A DNA stretch of 52,819 nt, from positions 44,201 through 97,019 of the forward strand of contig FN648299.1 of assembly GCA_000310025.1 (NCBI GenBank), in the 5' to 3' direction. Position 1 is the first letter of the stretch; the number at the start of each line of letters is the position of its first letter. The notes under the pieces are model-generated. The model was not told where the DNA came from. It ran no database searches and saw nothing but the letters and a program-made list of their open reading frames with translations. Positions 51,993 to 52,819 of the stretch are shown here, one piece after another. This stretch comes from Ectocarpus siliculosus. Lineage: Eukaryota; Sar; Phaeophyceae; Ectocarpales; Ectocarpaceae. Position numbers and translations under genes: made by a program.

Positions 51993-52819
51993 GTGGGCGG
52001 TACAGCATATGAATAGGCATTTTTTAGCAACAGATTAAGAGCGGCAGATCGTTCCGTCTGGAGGCATAAGCATCACTCACCAAAGCCTACGGCAAAGTAA
52101 AGGTACCTTGAGAACCACGCGAAAAACGGTAGATTTTCCATCCAGATGCCTCCTCACTCATCAAAGCCTCCGTCATCACCAAAGCTAACGCCGACAACAT
52201 ATAGATCATTCTGCGAACTGTTTCTATTTTTCTCTTTGCTCTTTGTAGGATGCCTGTGGGTCGACGCCGCCGCCATAACTACGGGCAATATCTAGACGCC
52301 ACAAAGTACCCCTGTCTGGAACACGAACACAGACCCGAAGCATGAAAAAGGGCAACCTGCTGGTACACCCGTAAAATCTCTAGAAAAAAATAAAGCGCTT
52401 CCCGATCCATCTCTGCCCCCACAATAGGTACCCGTGCATCTCTCCAAGCGTCAAATTGGACGGGATAATTTACGCTCCGTTCCAGATCCCCCCCCCCCCC
52501 CCCCCCAGTCGTCCCTGAAATTTTTGGGGGGAAAATGACGTCCCAGGAGGAAAGTAGCCTGTACCGCGGGACTTTGGAAAAGAAAAATTGGGTGGTCGGG
52601 GGACGTCTGGGTGTTTTCTAAACAAAACCCCCGGCACAAAAATGGGGTACCTGTGCCAGGAGGTGTGAACTTGGATCTAGACTGGGAGCCCCTGTTGGAG
52701 GCGCTTTTTTACGTCGGTGAGCCCGCAAAAAAACTGAAAAGAACCCCAACCCCCCCCGGACACTCGGATTGGGAAGGGCGAGTATTTCGTATACCTTCCT
52801 GAAAAAACACCAAAAAAAA
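51993..52819. other. Right end of the contig, low-quality, no firm gene
   Basis: It has a C-run at 52488-52506, dense A-runs and C-runs in the last 250 bases, and an abrupt A-rich end, which suggest a contig edge with base-calling errors. A plus-strand open segment at about 52640-52730 (GGVNLDLDWEPLLEALFYVG) looks protein-like and might be a further exon of the upstream gene, but no splice sites can be assigned. Confidence 0.4.

Overview
The window is nuclear DNA of a GC-rich, intron-rich eukaryote, most likely a brown alga or related stramenopile (inference). The signs are many short exons with GT-AG introns of about 0.4-1.9 kb, a Ty1/copia retrotransposon, abundant homopolymer and microsatellite runs, a eukaryotic tRNA-Pro with a Pol III T-run, and no bacterial operon structure. 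An internal gap of 369 N lies at 35592-35960, and the sequence quality falls toward the right end.

Layout, left to right. 1-5690: the 5' part of a minus-strand Ty1/copia element (putative 5' LTR, gag, protease, integrase, start of RT), broken by a one-base frameshift and a stop codon. 5691-7911: repeat-rich intergenic DNA with a dispersed repeat and a strong hairpin element. 7912-13054, plus strand: an eight-exon gene for a SAM-dependent methyltransferase of the LCMT/PPM1-like (TIGR00027) family, reconstructed with consistent splice phases. 15222-16590 and 21203-24662, minus strand: two uncharacterised genes; the second encodes a membrane protein with a C-terminal four-cysteine cluster. 23817-23939: a MITE-like element. 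26330-29889: a 3.56 kb foldback-like element of nested inverted and tandem repeats with an exon-like segment at its centre. 30900-47746, minus strand: an 18-exon gene for an organelle-type polynucleotide phosphorylase (two RNase PH domains, KH, S1), with a tRNA-Pro(AGG) gene on the opposite strand inside intron 16. 48923-51992, plus strand: an uncharacterised gene with a possible signal peptide and a polyglutamine tract, apparently running towards the contig end.

The least explained material is in the repeats. A family present in five copies always lies in sense orientation to its host gene, just upstream of a proven or candidate 3' splice site, with its C-run facing the exon. A second family carries a conserved hairpin at two distant loci. 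Three tandem duplications span splice sites. The foldback element may carry a captured exon. PNPase (RNA decay and 3' processing in organelles) and the methyltransferase have no evident functional link; the window looks like ordinary gene space heavily modified by mobile and tandem DNA.
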